48,606 nucleotides of DNA from NCBI GenBank assembly GCA_030833925.1, contig JAURGE010000018.1, positions 1-48,606 of the forward strand. The letters are read 5' to 3'. The notes under the pieces were generated by a model. It made no database searches and had not been told where the DNA came from. It was given only the letters and a program-made list of their open reading frames with translations. This document shows positions 1 through 8,385 of this stretch, piece after piece. Position 1 is the stretch's first letter. Each line of letters begins with the position of its first letter. The DNA is from Alphaproteobacteria bacterium. GTDB lineage: Bacteria; Pseudomonadota; Alphaproteobacteria; Bin95. The translations under genes were made by a program, and so were the position numbers.

Positions 1-788
1 CGATCGCCAATTTTGAGAAAACTCATTAGTCCCGAAGATTTACCACCTCCGGAAAGATTTTCGCCTTCTCCACGTAACGCAGAGAAGTTTGCGCCAGTGC
101 CTGATCCATATTTAAAGAGCCGCGCTTCCCTAACCCAAAGGTCCATGATGCCGCCCGGGTTTACCAAATCATCTGAGACTGATTGGATAAAACACGCATG
201 AGGCTGAGGACGCTCATAAGCTGAGTGCGAAGCCGTCATCAATTCCGTATCAGGGTCAACGTAATAATGGCCTTGCGAAGGTCCATCGATGCCATAGGCC
301 CAATGCAGCCCAGTATTGAACCACTGGGGTGAATTCGGTGCTGCCATTTGGTTGGCCAGCATAAAACGCATTTCATCGAAGAATGCTTTTGCGTCGTCTT
401 CTGACGCAAAATAGCCTCCTTTCCAGCCCCAGTAGGTCCATGCTCCAGCAAGTCGGTCAAAAACTTGCCTTGCATCATCCTCTCCGCCCGATCGCTCTTC
501 CTCTGGCAAGAGAGACATTGCCTTGGAGTCAGCTTGGCGGCGTCGCAAGAAGGCGGGAACACCCTTTTCAGCCACCGTCTTCATTCTCTTTGGCACGCCT
601 GCTTTGCGGAAGTACTTTTGAGCCAGAACATCGACTGCGACCTGAGACCATTTTTCAGGGACATCAATGTCGGCAGCGCTAAATACGATGCCGCCGTTTG
701 GATTGCGAATTTCACTGGTTGCCGAACGGAATGGAATTTCAGCGTATGGTGAAGCCCCAGATTTGGTAAATCGACGTTCGATGCGCAT
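1..788 (-). CDS. nrdJ: Adenosylcobalamin-dependent (class II) ribonucleotide reductase, N-terminal part
   Basis: Reduces ribonucleotides to deoxyribonucleotides in the cytoplasm with adenosylcobalamin. My minus-strand translation gives 262 residues without interruption from ATG at 788 to the window's left edge, so the rest of the gene lies outside. It begins MRIERRFTKSG, contains QWFNTGLHWAYG and the PHACFIQS segment (Cys199, the first cysteine expected of the redox-active pair), then the glycine-rich FSALRGEGE and SGGGKSSGLMSF stretches. All are typical of the alphaproteobacterial B12-dependent enzyme. A purine-rich GGGGGAT lies just upstream of the ATG. Only the catalytic core's start is visible, so later radical-site cysteines cannot be checked. 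Confidence 0.93.
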   Translation of the reverse strand, partial: MRIERRFTKSGASPYAEIPFRSATSEIRNPNGGIVFSAADIDVPEKWSQVAVDVLAQKYFRKAGVPKRMKTVAEKGVPAFLRRRQADSKAMSLLPEEERSGGEDDARQVFDRLAGAWTYWGWKGGYFASEDDAKAFFDEMRFMLANQMAAPNSPQWFNTGLHWAYGIDGPSQGHYYVDPDTELMTASHSAYERPQPHACFIQSVSDDLVNPGGIMDLWVREARLFKYGSGTGANFSALRGEGENLSGGGKSSGLMSFLKIGD

Positions 789-868
789 CCTGCAACATCC
801 CCCATATATGGTTTATATCTCGCGAACGAACACAATTGTAATCAACCTATTGCTTATTACAATCATAA

Positions 869-884
869 AAGCACCATATTGTGT
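869..884. promoter_or_regulatory. Possible NrdR box in the nrdJ upstream region
   Basis: The 280-base gap between nrdJ (minus) and the NDUFA12-like gene (plus) holds no convincing gene. At 869-884 the right half ATATTGTGT matches the known NrdR-box half-site exactly, and the whole site agrees with the 16-base consensus at 12 positions by my count. A weaker left-half match (ACACAAT) starts at 830. ATTGT/ACAAT elements recur at 832-839, 859-863, 878-882 and 890-894. A palindrome CCATATATGG sits at 802-811, close to the nrdJ start. NrdR represses nrd genes in many bacteria, but the 39-base spacing of the two best sites is not the usual three helical turns, so this call is tentative. Confidence 0.3.
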
Positions 885-1068
885 ATGTAATTGTGGGAAG
901 GATAGGGGCGCAGCCACAAAATATTGTAAACCGCTGACTTATTATTGAGGGGTCATCGTTATCTCTTTCGAGCTTTAAGTTAATCAATGTGATGTGCCTC
1001 TGGACTGAGACACAGCCATCGGCCATATTTCCCCCTTATCCGGGTTTTCCCCTGGGAGTTGGTAAGAG

Positions 1069-1416
1069 ATGACGTCAATAGGTACACGCTTTTACACTTG
1101 GCGCTTTGGCGAACGCGTTGGTGAGGATGTCTTTGGGAATGTCTACTATAGGCACAAGGACAAGGCACAAAATAAGCGTTGGGTAGTTTTTGCAGGGGCT
1201 GTTGAGGCATCCGCGGTCCCGCCTGAGTGGCATGCCTGGCTTCACAAGTCGGTTGATGCGCTACCTAGTGACTGGGCTAAGGCTCCCGCATTTGCGAAGG
1301 AACATCAGTCTAATCGCACTGGAAGCGACGGGGCTTATCGTCCCCCTGGCCATGACTACATGGGTGGAAAGCGCGCGGCCGCGACGGGGGATTACGAGGC
1401 CTGGCGGCCGGAATAG
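1069..1416 (+). CDS. NDUFA12-family complex I accessory subunit (17.2 kDa homologue)
   Basis: A 115-residue protein with the family pattern near the N-terminus (TRFYTWRFGERVGED.FGN.YY), followed by RWVVFAGAVEASAVPPEWHAWLH and a proline-rich tail. In mitochondria and Alphaproteobacteria this protein is a supernumerary subunit of NADH:ubiquinone oxidoreductase. It starts at ATG 1069 after GGGAGTTGGTAAGAG. It is followed 7 bases later by mlaD and then the DUF2155 gene, an arrangement conserved in Alphaproteobacteria, which supports both the function and the lineage. No membrane segment is visible; it would act on the matrix-like (cytoplasmic) side of complex I. Confidence 0.92.
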   Translation: MTSIGTRFYTWRFGERVGEDVFGNVYYRHKDKAQNKRWVVFAGAVEASAVPPEWHAWLHKSVDALPSDWAKAPAFAKEHQSNRTGSDGAYRPPGHDYMGGKRAAATGDYEAWRPE

Positions 1417-1423
1417 ACAGACA

Positions 1424-1882
1424 ATGCGACGCAACGCTCTCGAAACAGCTATTGGAGCTCTTGTTATTGCAGCAGCTGTTGGCTTTCTTGCGTTTTCATA
1501 CATGGCAGCAGATATCGGTAATGTCGCTGGCTACAAGATTTTAGCTCGCTTTGACCGCATTGATGGTCTTAAAGAAGGCTCAGAGGTCCGTATGAGTGGA
1601 ATTCGTATTGGACAAATCAAATCACTATCGCTGGAACAGGAAACCTATTTTGCATTAGTTGAAATGGAAATCGACGATGCTGTGAAATTACCGGAGGACA
1701 GTTCAGCAGCGATCATTAGCGAAAGCCTGTTAGGTGGAAGGTTCATGGCATTAACGCCAGGGGGCGCCAGCAAATATCTTAGTGAGGGGGACGAGATCCG
1801 ATTTACTCAGTCGCCCGTTAGCTTGGAGCAGTTGATAGGAAAGTTTATTTTCGCAGCTCAGGGTGAAGACAAGAAGCAATGA
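1424..1882 (+). CDS. mlaD: MlaD: MCE-domain phospholipid transport protein
   Basis: A 152-residue protein with an N-terminal membrane anchor (about residues 8-28, AIGALVIAAAVGFLAF) and one MCE domain (about residues 37-115) containing GLKEGSEVRMSGIRIGQI and the SLLGGRFMALTPGG segment. MlaD is the periplasmic, inner-membrane-anchored lipid-binding subunit of the Mla system that maintains outer-membrane lipid asymmetry. The reading frame is open upstream to 1190, but that stretch overlaps the NDUFA12 gene in another frame; ATG 1424 gives the standard N-terminus. Its stop overlaps the next start (ATGA at 1879-1882), indicating co-translation. The MlaE, F and C partners are not in this window. 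Confidence 0.92.
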   Translation: MRRNALETAIGALVIAAAVGFLAFSYMAADIGNVAGYKILARFDRIDGLKEGSEVRMSGIRIGQIKSLSLEQETYFALVEMEIDDAVKLPEDSSAAIISESLLGGRFMALTPGGASKYLSEGDEIRFTQSPVSLEQLIGKFIFAAQGEDKKQ

Positions 1883-2247
1883 GCTGGCGGAAACTGGTGT
1901 TGACCGCTGCGTGCACTATGTGGGTCTCACCGTCCTTGGCAGAATATATTTCGATGCCAGGCGCTGTAATTCAGGGATTGGATAAAATTACTGCCCGCGT
2001 TTCTGAGCTGAGCATACTGAATGGCAATGAAACCCATTTTGGTGGGCTTATCATCAAAGTCACTGGTTGCCATAATCGACCGCCAGAAGAACCACCAGAG
2101 GCGGCGGCTTTCCTCGAAATTATTGATGATAAGACCAAATCCGGGACGACACTTTTTCGAGGCTGGATGTTCGCTTCCAGCCCTGCAATCTCGCCCCTTG
2201 AGCATCCAGTTTATGATATACGCGTGCTCCGGTGCATTGTTCAGTGA
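1879..2247 (+). CDS. Exported DUF2155-family protein
   Basis: A 122-residue protein with a signal peptide (LVLTAACTMWVSPSLA, likely cleaved after residue 21) and one DUF2155 domain: GLDKITARVSELSI, FGGLIIKVTGCHNRPPEEPPE and AAFLEI, with GWMFASSPAISPLEHPVYD near the end. The family is found next to mlaD and the NDUFA12 homologue in Alphaproteobacteria. Its molecular role is unknown; cell-envelope function is inferred from the signal peptide and the mlaD link. It carries two cysteines in the mature part (in TGCH and RVLRC) that could form a disulfide. Translationally coupled to mlaD by a 4-base overlap. Confidence 0.88.
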   Translation: MSWRKLVLTAACTMWVSPSLAEYISMPGAVIQGLDKITARVSELSILNGNETHFGGLIIKVTGCHNRPPEEPPEAAAFLEIIDDKTKSGTTLFRGWMFASSPAISPLEHPVYDIRVLRCIVQ

Positions 2248-2318
2248 CGCTGAAATCATTTTGATTGGCTCAGGACAGAATTTAGTCCTCGGCAGGTCAG
2301 GTTTGTTTGACAGTTCCA

Positions 2319-3356
2319 TCAATTGCTATCTGGTTTTCTGTCCTCTCTCCACAAACCCAATGCTTGCTGCATTGATCTGTCAGAAAAGCTGAACAAGACG
2401 GCTTCTTCTTTAGTTATATGAGATATAGAAGCCCAAGATGGTACGACGAAGATATCTCTAGGCCCCCATTCGATTGCTACGTCGTTTATTGAGCTGCGTC
2501 CGTTGCCTTCAACAACGCAATACACAGAAGCATCAGTTGACCGGTACGGATCGCTTTTAAAGTTTTTGGGTAATAATTGCATGAATGCGGCGATCGTGTT
2601 CATCGCATGACCGCCGGTCTCCGGGTTCACATACCGGAGCTTTACGCCGTGACAGGGATCCCAAGCTTCAGTGCGTGCTAGATGGTCCAAAGCGTCACGT
2701 GTGCGATTATAAGGATAATTGAAAATTGGGCTCGTGTGGCTCCGACGGGAGTGATCAACAGGAAGGAGCCCTTGGCCAAAGCGATGAAAGCTGTCCCCCT
2801 CTTGGCGTTGGATCGGTTGTTCATCTTCGCCCCAATGCTCAACAAAGCTTGCATCAAGGAACTGTAATACAGGAATATCGAGACCATCTAGCCAGATCAT
2901 TGGTCTATCCGACTCGTTTCCGTGGTCATGCCAGGTCCAGCTTGGCGTGATGACAAAGTCACCTTCATGCATTGTTGTGCGCTCGCCATCCACTGCTGTG
3001 TAGGCACCTTCACCCTCCATCACGAAACGAAGAGCTGACTGCGTGTGCCGGTGGGCTGGCGCAATCTCTCCAGGCAAGATCAATTGCAAGCCAGCATAGA
3101 GAGAGGTTGTGATTCTGCTTTGTCCCGGCATTCCGGGGTTTTCTAAGATCAGAACCCGGCGCTCGGCTTCCTTCGCGGAAATAAGTTCTCCAGAGGCTAG
3201 AACATCGCCGCGCACATCACTGTAGTGCCATATGGCTGACGTGCATTTACTTTGAGGTGAGGGCGTAATGAGGCCGCGCATAACCTCCCAAAGTGGGGTC
3301 AAATTCCGCGTGCGAATATCTTCATAGAAGGTTTGTCTTTTGTCATTAGGGGGCAT
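2319..3356 (-). CDS. Gentisate 1,2-dioxygenase-like bicupin
   Basis: A 345-residue bicupin with the length and motifs of gentisate 1,2-dioxygenase, which opens the gentisate ring to maleylpyruvate using Fe(II) and O2 in the cytoplasm. The N-terminal cupin holds the predicted iron ligands His102 and His104 (APAHRHTQSALRF) and His143 (WTWHDHGN). The C-terminal cupin (about residues 240-335) has GGHAMNTIAAFMQLLP and ends WGPRDIFVVPSWA. Related salicylate and 1-hydroxy-2-naphthoate dioxygenases share the fold, so the aromatic substrate is not certain. Its start overlaps the end of the upstream EamA permease by 11 bases. Maleylpyruvate isomerase and fumarylpyruvate hydrolase genes are not in the window. 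Confidence 0.85.
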   Translation of the reverse strand: MPPNDKRQTFYEDIRTRNLTPLWEVMRGLITPSPQSKCTSAIWHYSDVRGDVLASGELISAKEAERRVLILENPGMPGQSRITTSLYAGLQLILPGEIAPAHRHTQSALRFVMEGEGAYTAVDGERTTMHEGDFVITPSWTWHDHGNESDRPMIWLDGLDIPVLQFLDASFVEHWGEDEQPIQRQEGDSFHRFGQGLLPVDHSRRSHTSPIFNYPYNRTRDALDHLARTEAWDPCHGVKLRYVNPETGGHAMNTIAAFMQLLPKNFKSDPYRSTDASVYCVVEGNGRSSINDVAIEWGPRDIFVVPSWASISHITKEEAVLFSFSDRSMQQALGLWREDRKPDSN

Positions 3357-4248
3357 TTTTTTCCCTCATTCTCACTGTTTCTCTATGCAAAATGTATATG
3401 CCGGAAGCCGCAATCACAGAGATTCCAATCCAGGTCGTTTTTGCTGGCAAGACGTCCCATATCAAGAGGCCCCAAAGTGTTGCCCACAAAAAATTAGTGT
3501 AGCGCAAGGGTGCGATTGATGCGGCCTCAGTAAGTCGTAGAGCTTCCATCATGAGGTAGTGGGCAAAACCCAGCAGCATCGCTGCTACTGAAATTAGACA
3601 GAGGGCTTCCAAGCTCGGTGTTTTCCAAGCAAAGGGTACTGTCACAAGGCCAGAGATCCCAACGCAGGTTGTGGATACAGCGAGAATAGCAACAGTACTT
3701 TCCCGCTCTAAGCTCATTTGACGTTGCAAAATATCCCGGCCAGCTCCGGCTAAAGCGGCACCGAGAGGAAAGAGAGCCGCCCAAATAAAGTTATCGCCGC
3801 CTGGTTGTATGATGATCATTGCGCCGATAAAGCCAACAAACACAGCCGCCCAACGCCGCCAGCCGACCTTTTCACCGAGAAATGGTGCGGCCAGCATTGT
3901 GAGAAAAAGAGGCCCAACGGACGATATGGCAATAGCCTGGGCAAGAGGTAACGACTGAAGGCCAAGAAAAAAGCACCAGCTAGAAAATATTAGCAAACAA
4001 CCACGGCTGAGCTGACGACCCCAATCAAAAACTTTAAGGGCTCTGCTCCCACCATTTTGCCAAGCTAAGATGATTATCGGCAGCCACACGAAAGCGGCTC
4101 TGAGAGCAAGTATTTCGCCTAATGGAAGGTCTTCATTCGCCAGCTTCATCAAGGCGTCATTGATAGTAATAATACCAACCCCAACCAACATAAGGATAAT
4201 ACCTTGTGCGCTGGTTGGAAGGGTTTTCAGAGTTCTCAAGATAGGCAT
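3346..4248 (-). CDS. EamA/DMT-superfamily permease
   Basis: A 300-residue integral membrane protein with about ten hydrophobic helices in two EamA repeats (about residues 15-145 and 155-292). Typical elements are the first helix IILMLVGVGIITINDALMK, the conserved proline/glycine segment around LPLAQAIAISSVGPLFLTMLAAPFLGEKVGWRRW, and its second-repeat counterpart LTEAASIAPLRYTNFLWATLWG. It is the first gene of a two-gene unit with the gentisate dioxygenase, so transport of an aromatic acid or related metabolite is a plausible inference. Family members export amino acids or import varied metabolites, so neither direction nor substrate can be assigned. Confidence 0.85.
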   Translation of the reverse strand: MPILRTLKTLPTSAQGIILMLVGVGIITINDALMKLANEDLPLGEILALRAAFVWLPIIILAWQNGGSRALKVFDWGRQLSRGCLLIFSSWCFFLGLQSLPLAQAIAISSVGPLFLTMLAAPFLGEKVGWRRWAAVFVGFIGAMIIIQPGGDNFIWAALFPLGAALAGAGRDILQRQMSLERESTVAILAVSTTCVGISGLVTVPFAWKTPSLEALCLISVAAMLLGFAHYLMMEALRLTEAASIAPLRYTNFLWATLWGLLIWDVLPAKTTWIGISVIAASGIYILHRETVRMREKNAP

Positions 4249-4340
4249 TGGCCGTTTGGCGCACCGACGAAGTTTTTTAGTTCACCGATGTTCGACCCAT
4301 TGCATTTTATCAGCAAGTATCTGGTGACATTTTTATCAGA

Positions 4341-4913
4341 TCATTTTGGAGCTGCAGATTTTGGTTTGCTTCCGCCGATGCGGGGAATTGGGCGGCCAGA
4401 GTCGGTTACCGCGACAACCACAACAATTTCATCAGCTGCCGGTGCATCAGCGACGCGCGCTTCAACAGCATCGAAATGGCTGCGGGCCCATGCCTCATCT
4501 TTATGGCCTAGTGGCACATCCAGAGTTGCTCCTACACCGCCGCGTTTTTTAGCTGAAGGGATCAGAGCGGCCCCATTTTTGACAGCCTTACGCAAAGGTG
4601 CTCCAAGGCGCGGATGTAGAATTGCGCCGGCGTGTTCTAATTCTCCTGCGCTACCTACTATCGCACCTTTCCCGTAGCTTTCCACTTGCTCAGGCTGGAT
4701 GCCAAGTGCTGTCACGCACTTTTCGCCCAACAACCCACCTAATGTCTCACCGATTGCAATTAGAGGTTCCAAGTCCTCCTCGTAGCGTCCTGCAAACGGA
4801 TTTTTGATTACCGCAATAGCGACTGCTTTGCGTGTTGGAGGTCGAACTTCGCGACCACCTTCCTCGATAGTTTCTTCAACCGTAACGATCAGCTTACGGA
4901 TCTTCGGATTCAT
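4341..4913 (-). CDS. Amino acid synthesis family protein (AA_synth, DUF1185)
   Basis: A 190-residue soluble protein matching the AA_synth family from memory: KLIVTVEETIEEGGREV near the start, then AIAVIKNPFAGRYEEDLEPLI, GKGAIVGSAGELEHAGAILHP, GGVGATLDVPLGHKDEAWARSHFDA and a C-terminal half with DEIVVVVAVTDSGRPIPRIGG. The name comes from an old proposed role in amino-acid metabolism; no reaction is firmly established. Members are often near catabolic genes and transporters, as here, 92 bases upstream of the EamA permease on the same strand. The 170-base gap to the divergent uvrB frame is A/T-rich with runs of T and shows no clear operator. Confidence 0.8.
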   Translation of the reverse strand: MNPKIRKLIVTVEETIEEGGREVRPPTRKAVAIAVIKNPFAGRYEEDLEPLIAIGETLGGLLGEKCVTALGIQPEQVESYGKGAIVGSAGELEHAGAILHPRLGAPLRKAVKNGAALIPSAKKRGGVGATLDVPLGHKDEAWARSHFDAVEARVADAPAADEIVVVVAVTDSGRPIPRIGGSKPKSAAPK

Positions 4914-5143
4914 TTCATGAGCCCCAATTAATATTCAAAGTAATCTTACAACATCCTGATTTGGCGCAATCGGTTTTAATTTTTTTTGATCGCTAGAAAC
5001 GCAGCAATAGTTTTTTTGTCTGATTACATGCACTTTAGGGACTGACAGTATTTCTGGAAAATTTAGGAAACGTTTTTTGTTACTTGATCAATCCACAGTT
5101 GAATGGATTGGACCTTAGGCATCATCACGCTAATTTTAGGCTT

Positions 5144-7381
5144 ATGGCACAAATTTCTGCAGACCCAACCATCTATGATCTTTCACGCTTTGAGCGACCA
5201 CCGCTCGAAGCCATGGATGCGCGACCTTTTAAGCTCGCTTCTAATTTTGATCCTGCAGGCGATCAGCCTAACGCCATTAGGGAACTTACAGCTGGACTAA
5301 ATCAAGGAGAGCGAGACCAAGTACTTTTAGGGGTAACTGGCTCTGGTAAGACTTTCACCGTCGCGCATGTAATCCAGGAGCTGCAACGGCCATCACTGGT
5401 CCTCGCTCCAAATAAGACACTAGCTGCTCAACTTTATGCAGAGATGCGGAGTTTCTTTCCTGACAACGCGGTCGAATATTTTGTCTCCTACTATGACTAC
5501 TATCAACCCGAAGCATATGTCCCACGGACTGATACCTATGTGGAAAAGGAAGCCTCAATTAATGAGGAAATCGATCGCATGCGTCATGCCGCAACCCGCG
5601 CGCTTTTGGAGCGGCGTGATACGGTCATTGTTGCCTCTGTTTCTTGTATCTACGGTATCGGAGCAGTTGAGACTTATTCTGGAATGGCGGTCGATATAAA
5701 GGTCGGTCAGCGTTTCGATCGACAGGACTTATTGAGGAAGTTCGTTGAGTTACAGTATCGACGGAACGATGCTGCATTTTTCCGAGGAGCTTTTCGTGCC
5801 AGGGGGGATACAGTCGAGCTTTTTCCTGCACACCAGGAGGACAGAGCTTGGCGCTTTAGTTTTTTTGGCGATGAACTTGAGACAATAAGTGAGTTTGACC
5901 CTCTTACCGGCCAGAGAACTGGCGAATTTGAGAGGGTTCGAGTTTATCCGAATAGTCACTACGTGACTCCAAAGCCTACCCTAGATCAGGCAATTAAAGG
6001 AATTAGGAAGGAGTTGACTGAGAGGTTGAGTGAACTTGGTCGTCAAGGTAAGCTTTTAGAGGCGCAGCGATTAGAGCAGCGCACTAATTTCGATATAGAA
6101 ATGATGGCTGCCACGGGCTCCTGTGCGGGAATCGAGAACTATTCCCGCTACCTCACTGGTCGTCCAGCGGGCGCTCCACCACCCACACTTTTCGAGTACC
6201 TTCCAGAAGACGCACTGCTATTTGTAGACGAAAGTCACGTGACCGTTCCTCAAGTGGGCGGAATGTACAAAGGCGATTTTGCTCGTAAGTCAACGCTAGC
6301 AGATTTTGGCTTTCGGCTTCCTTCGTGCGTTGATAATCGACCGCTAAAATTTGAGGAATGGGAGACAATGCGACCGCAGTCTGTCTATGTCTCTGCTACT
6401 CCTGGACCGTGGGAATTAGAAAAAGCACAGGGGGTCGTCACCGAGCAGGTGGTTCGGCCTACCGGATTAGTTGATCCTCCCACAATTATTCGACCGACTG
6501 ACAGACAAGTCGATGACCTAATTGATGAGTGTCGCCAGGCTGCCGCTAAGGGTGAAAGAGTACTTGTTACCACCCTTACAAAGCGTATGGCGGAAGATCT
6601 TACTGAGTATATGCATGAAGCAGGGTTACGTGTTCGATACATGCACTCAGACGTGCAGACCCTTGAGCGTATTGAGATTATTCGCGATCTGCGTCTCGGG
6701 GCTTTCGACGTTTTAATAGGTATTAACTTGTTGCGCGAAGGCCTGGACATACCAGAATGTGCTTTGGTGGCAATATTAGATGCGGACAAAGAAGGCTATC
6801 TTCGATCTACCACATCACTGATACAGACTATTGGACGAGCAGCGCGTAACATAGAAGGTCGTGTAATTCTTTACGCGGACAAGACGACCGAGAGTATGAA
6901 TAGAGCCCTTGGGGAGACGGAGCGACGACGTGAGCGCCAATTAGCCTACAACGCAGAAAACGGGATCACTCCAGAATCCGTCAAAAAGGATATAGCGGAC
7001 ATTCTAAAAACCGTTTACGCCCGGGATAGCCTTACTGTTTCAACAGGTTTGCAAGATGAAGGTCCCCTTACGGGTCATAATCTACAAGCAACTATTTCAG
7101 ATTTAGAAAAACAAATGCGAGATGCTGCTGCAGATCTTGAGTTTGAGGTCGCTGCGCGCCTGCGAGACGAAATTAAACGTTTACAAGCTTTGGACCTTGG
7201 CCTTGAGGGTGGAGATAAGGAAAGCTTGCGAAGCAGGGCCGCTATTGGCACCGTAATTGATCCGAAAAAGAGGCGCCTTCCCAACTCAAAGCCAAAGGGC
7301 ATCGAGGCTGCAATGGATAACGCGACGGGAGCTGCAGGAGCCCGAAAGAAGGCGTCAAGGGGTAGAGGGCGACGGTTTTAA
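5144..7381 (+). CDS. uvrB: UvrABC excinuclease subunit B
   Basis: DNA damage recognition helicase of nucleotide excision repair, loading at lesions with UvrA and recruiting UvrC. Walker A GVTGSGKT is at about residues 63-70. The damage-probing hairpin [12 protein letters not shown], the [11 protein letters not shown] box and motif [11 protein letters not shown] follow, then a C-terminal UVR motif ([25 protein letters not shown] spans it) and a basic tail rich in K, R and G. The frame is open from TTG 5084, but ATG 5144 ([13 protein letters not shown]) is preferred because the preceding 20 codons are unlike the family and a TTAGG lies upstream. I saw no alphaproteobacterial LexA box (GAAC-N7-GAAC) in the gap, though a scan would settle this. 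Confidence 0.95.
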   Translation: MAQISADPTIYDLSRFERPPLEAMDARPFKLASNFDPAGDQPNAIRELTAGLNQGERDQVLLGVTGSGKTFTVAHVIQELQRPSLVLAPNKTLAAQLYAEMRSFFPDNAVEYFVSYYDYYQPEAYVPRTDTYVEKEASINEEIDRMRHAATRALLERRDTVIVASVSCIYGIGAVETYSGMAVDIKVGQRFDRQDLLRKFVELQYRRNDAAFFRGAFRARGDTVELFPAHQEDRAWRFSFFGDELETISEFDPLTGQRTGEFERVRVYPNSHYVTPKPTLDQAIKGIRKELTERLSELGRQGKLLEAQRLEQRTNFDIEMMAATGSCAGIENYSRYLTGRPAGAPPPTLFEYLPEDALLFVDESHVTVPQVGGMYKGDFARKSTLADFGFRLPSCVDNRPLKFEEWETMRPQSVYVSATPGPWELEKAQGVVTEQVVRPTGLVDPPTIIRPTDRQVDDLIDECRQAAAKGERVLVTTLTKRMAEDLTEYMHEAGLRVRYMHSDVQTLERIEIIRDLRLGAFDVLIGINLLREGLDIPECALVAILDADKEGYLRSTTSLIQTIGRAARNIEGRVILYADKTTESMNRALGETERRRERQLAYNAENGITPESVKKDIADILKTVYARDSLTVSTGLQDEGPLTGHNLQATISDLEKQMRDAAADLEFEVAARLRDEIKRLQALDLGLEGGDKESLRSRAAIGTVIDPKKRRLPNSKPKGIEAAMDNATGAAGARKKASRGRGRRF

Positions 7382-7518
7382 TTTTTAAAGACTTTTCAAA
7401 TAAAAGTTGTTCGTAGTTCAATTCGACAGAGAATAATTAATTTTGCGACGCTGTTTTTCACATCTAATTGCCTTATGGTTATTCCCTATCAACACTCTCG
7501 GCATTCAGGACGTTTTTC

Positions 7519-7935
7519 ATGAAACTTAAACTTCACCACATCAATCTCGTTCACACATCTGTTCCTGAATTGGACGCGTTCTACAGAGATATCCTGGACC
7601 TGAAGGATGAACCTGGGATGTCAGAAAAGCGGAAGTTAGATGAGGGATACCCAGGAGCCGTATCCTTTATGACTGATGGAAATATCCAAATGCATCTTGC
7701 TGAGAAGGATCTACAAATTGGCTTCCGAACTGGCCAGGCAGTGAACCCAGTAGAGCGCGGCCATATTGCTTTTAGGACGGATGATATGGATGCTTTTATT
7801 GCCCGCCTTAAAGAAAAAGGGATTTCTTATTCTGACTTTGGTGACTGGGCGATGTCTGGTTGGCGTCAGATCTTCTTTTACGATCCAGCCGGCTATGTTG
7901 TAGAAGTGCATCAGGTGGAGGGTGAAGACCTTTAA
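7519..7935 (+). CDS. VOC-superfamily (glyoxalase/dioxygenase fold) protein
   Basis: A 138-residue vicinal-oxygen-chelate protein. The N-terminal half has LHHINLVHTSVPELDAFYRDIL (possible metal ligand His7) and the C-terminal half has RGHIAFRTDDMDAFIARLKEKG and ends FYDPAGYVVEVHQ, where the glutamate of VEVH is the usual last ligand. Start ATG 7519 follows AGGAC; the frame extends back to 7468 without family similarity. The fold serves lyases, dioxygenases and resistance proteins, so the reaction is unknown. It stands alone between uvrB and a biotinyl-domain gene, both on the same strand but with gaps over 130 bases, so an operon is not evident. Confidence 0.82.
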   Translation: MKLKLHHINLVHTSVPELDAFYRDILDLKDEPGMSEKRKLDEGYPGAVSFMTDGNIQMHLAEKDLQIGFRTGQAVNPVERGHIAFRTDDMDAFIARLKEKGISYSDFGDWAMSGWRQIFFYDPAGYVVEVHQVEGEDL

Positions 7936-8113
7936 AAATTTTTTTGAGGTATAAGTAGGATATTTGACCCGACATCACTTCGCATCAGTGGATCTGACAA
8001 AATTATAAAGGGCTGACAGCTTACTCGCTCTCGGTGCAGTGCATTGAATTACTATTGCCAACTCAGCTTGATTAGCGAAACCTACTCTCAAGACCATAGG
8101 AAAGATTGATCAA

Positions 8114-8329
8114 ATGGCGACTGAAGTTGAACTAGAAACTGACGGCAATGTTTGGAAGCTGCTAGTTGCTGAAGGTGACACGGTAGAAGAAGGGCAAATG
8201 CTCTTCATAATGGAAGTAATGAAGATGGAGGTGCCATACGAAGCCCCACATCCTGGAGTTGTTAAGAACCTTGAGATTGCAGAGGGCGATGCAGTCAAAG
8301 AGGGCGACGTGGCAATGACTATAGACTAG
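8114..8329 (+). CDS. Stand-alone biotinyl/lipoyl-attachment domain protein (BCCP-like)
   Basis: A 71-residue protein that is a single biotinyl domain: hydrophobic beta strands flank the EVMKME motif, with Lys37 the predicted biotinylation site, and a second half-repeat GVVKNLEIAEGDAVKEGD mirrors the first. Such small carriers shuttle carboxyl groups for acyl-CoA or keto-acid carboxylases. The usual AccB N-terminal extension is missing and no carboxylase or carboxyltransferase gene lies in the window, so the partner is unknown. AGGAAAG precedes the ATG by 10 bases. A biotin ligase must act on it for function; lipoylation is less likely given the methionines flanking the lysine. Confidence 0.85.
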   Translation: MATEVELETDGNVWKLLVAEGDTVEEGQMLFIMEVMKMEVPYEAPHPGVVKNLEIAEGDAVKEGDVAMTID

Positions 8330-8385
8330 CCGATTTAGCCAAAATCAGCGGGCGAAGTTTAATAGATTTGAAGGGTTCGGTTTGG

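Noticed and set aside
1190-1423. Upstream extension of the mlaD frame
   Set aside because: It overlaps the NDUFA12 gene in another frame and lacks family similarity; ATG 1424 gives the standard MlaD start.
2021-2392. Frame overlapping the DUF2155 and dioxygenase genes
   Set aside because: Shadow of real genes; no ribosome-binding site or family pattern.
5084-5143. TTG start for uvrB
   Set aside because: The added residues do not resemble UvrB and the ATG at 5144 gives the usual N-terminus.
4914-5143. LexA (SOS) box upstream of uvrB
   Set aside because: I could not find the alphaproteobacterial GAAC-N7-GAAC pattern by eye.
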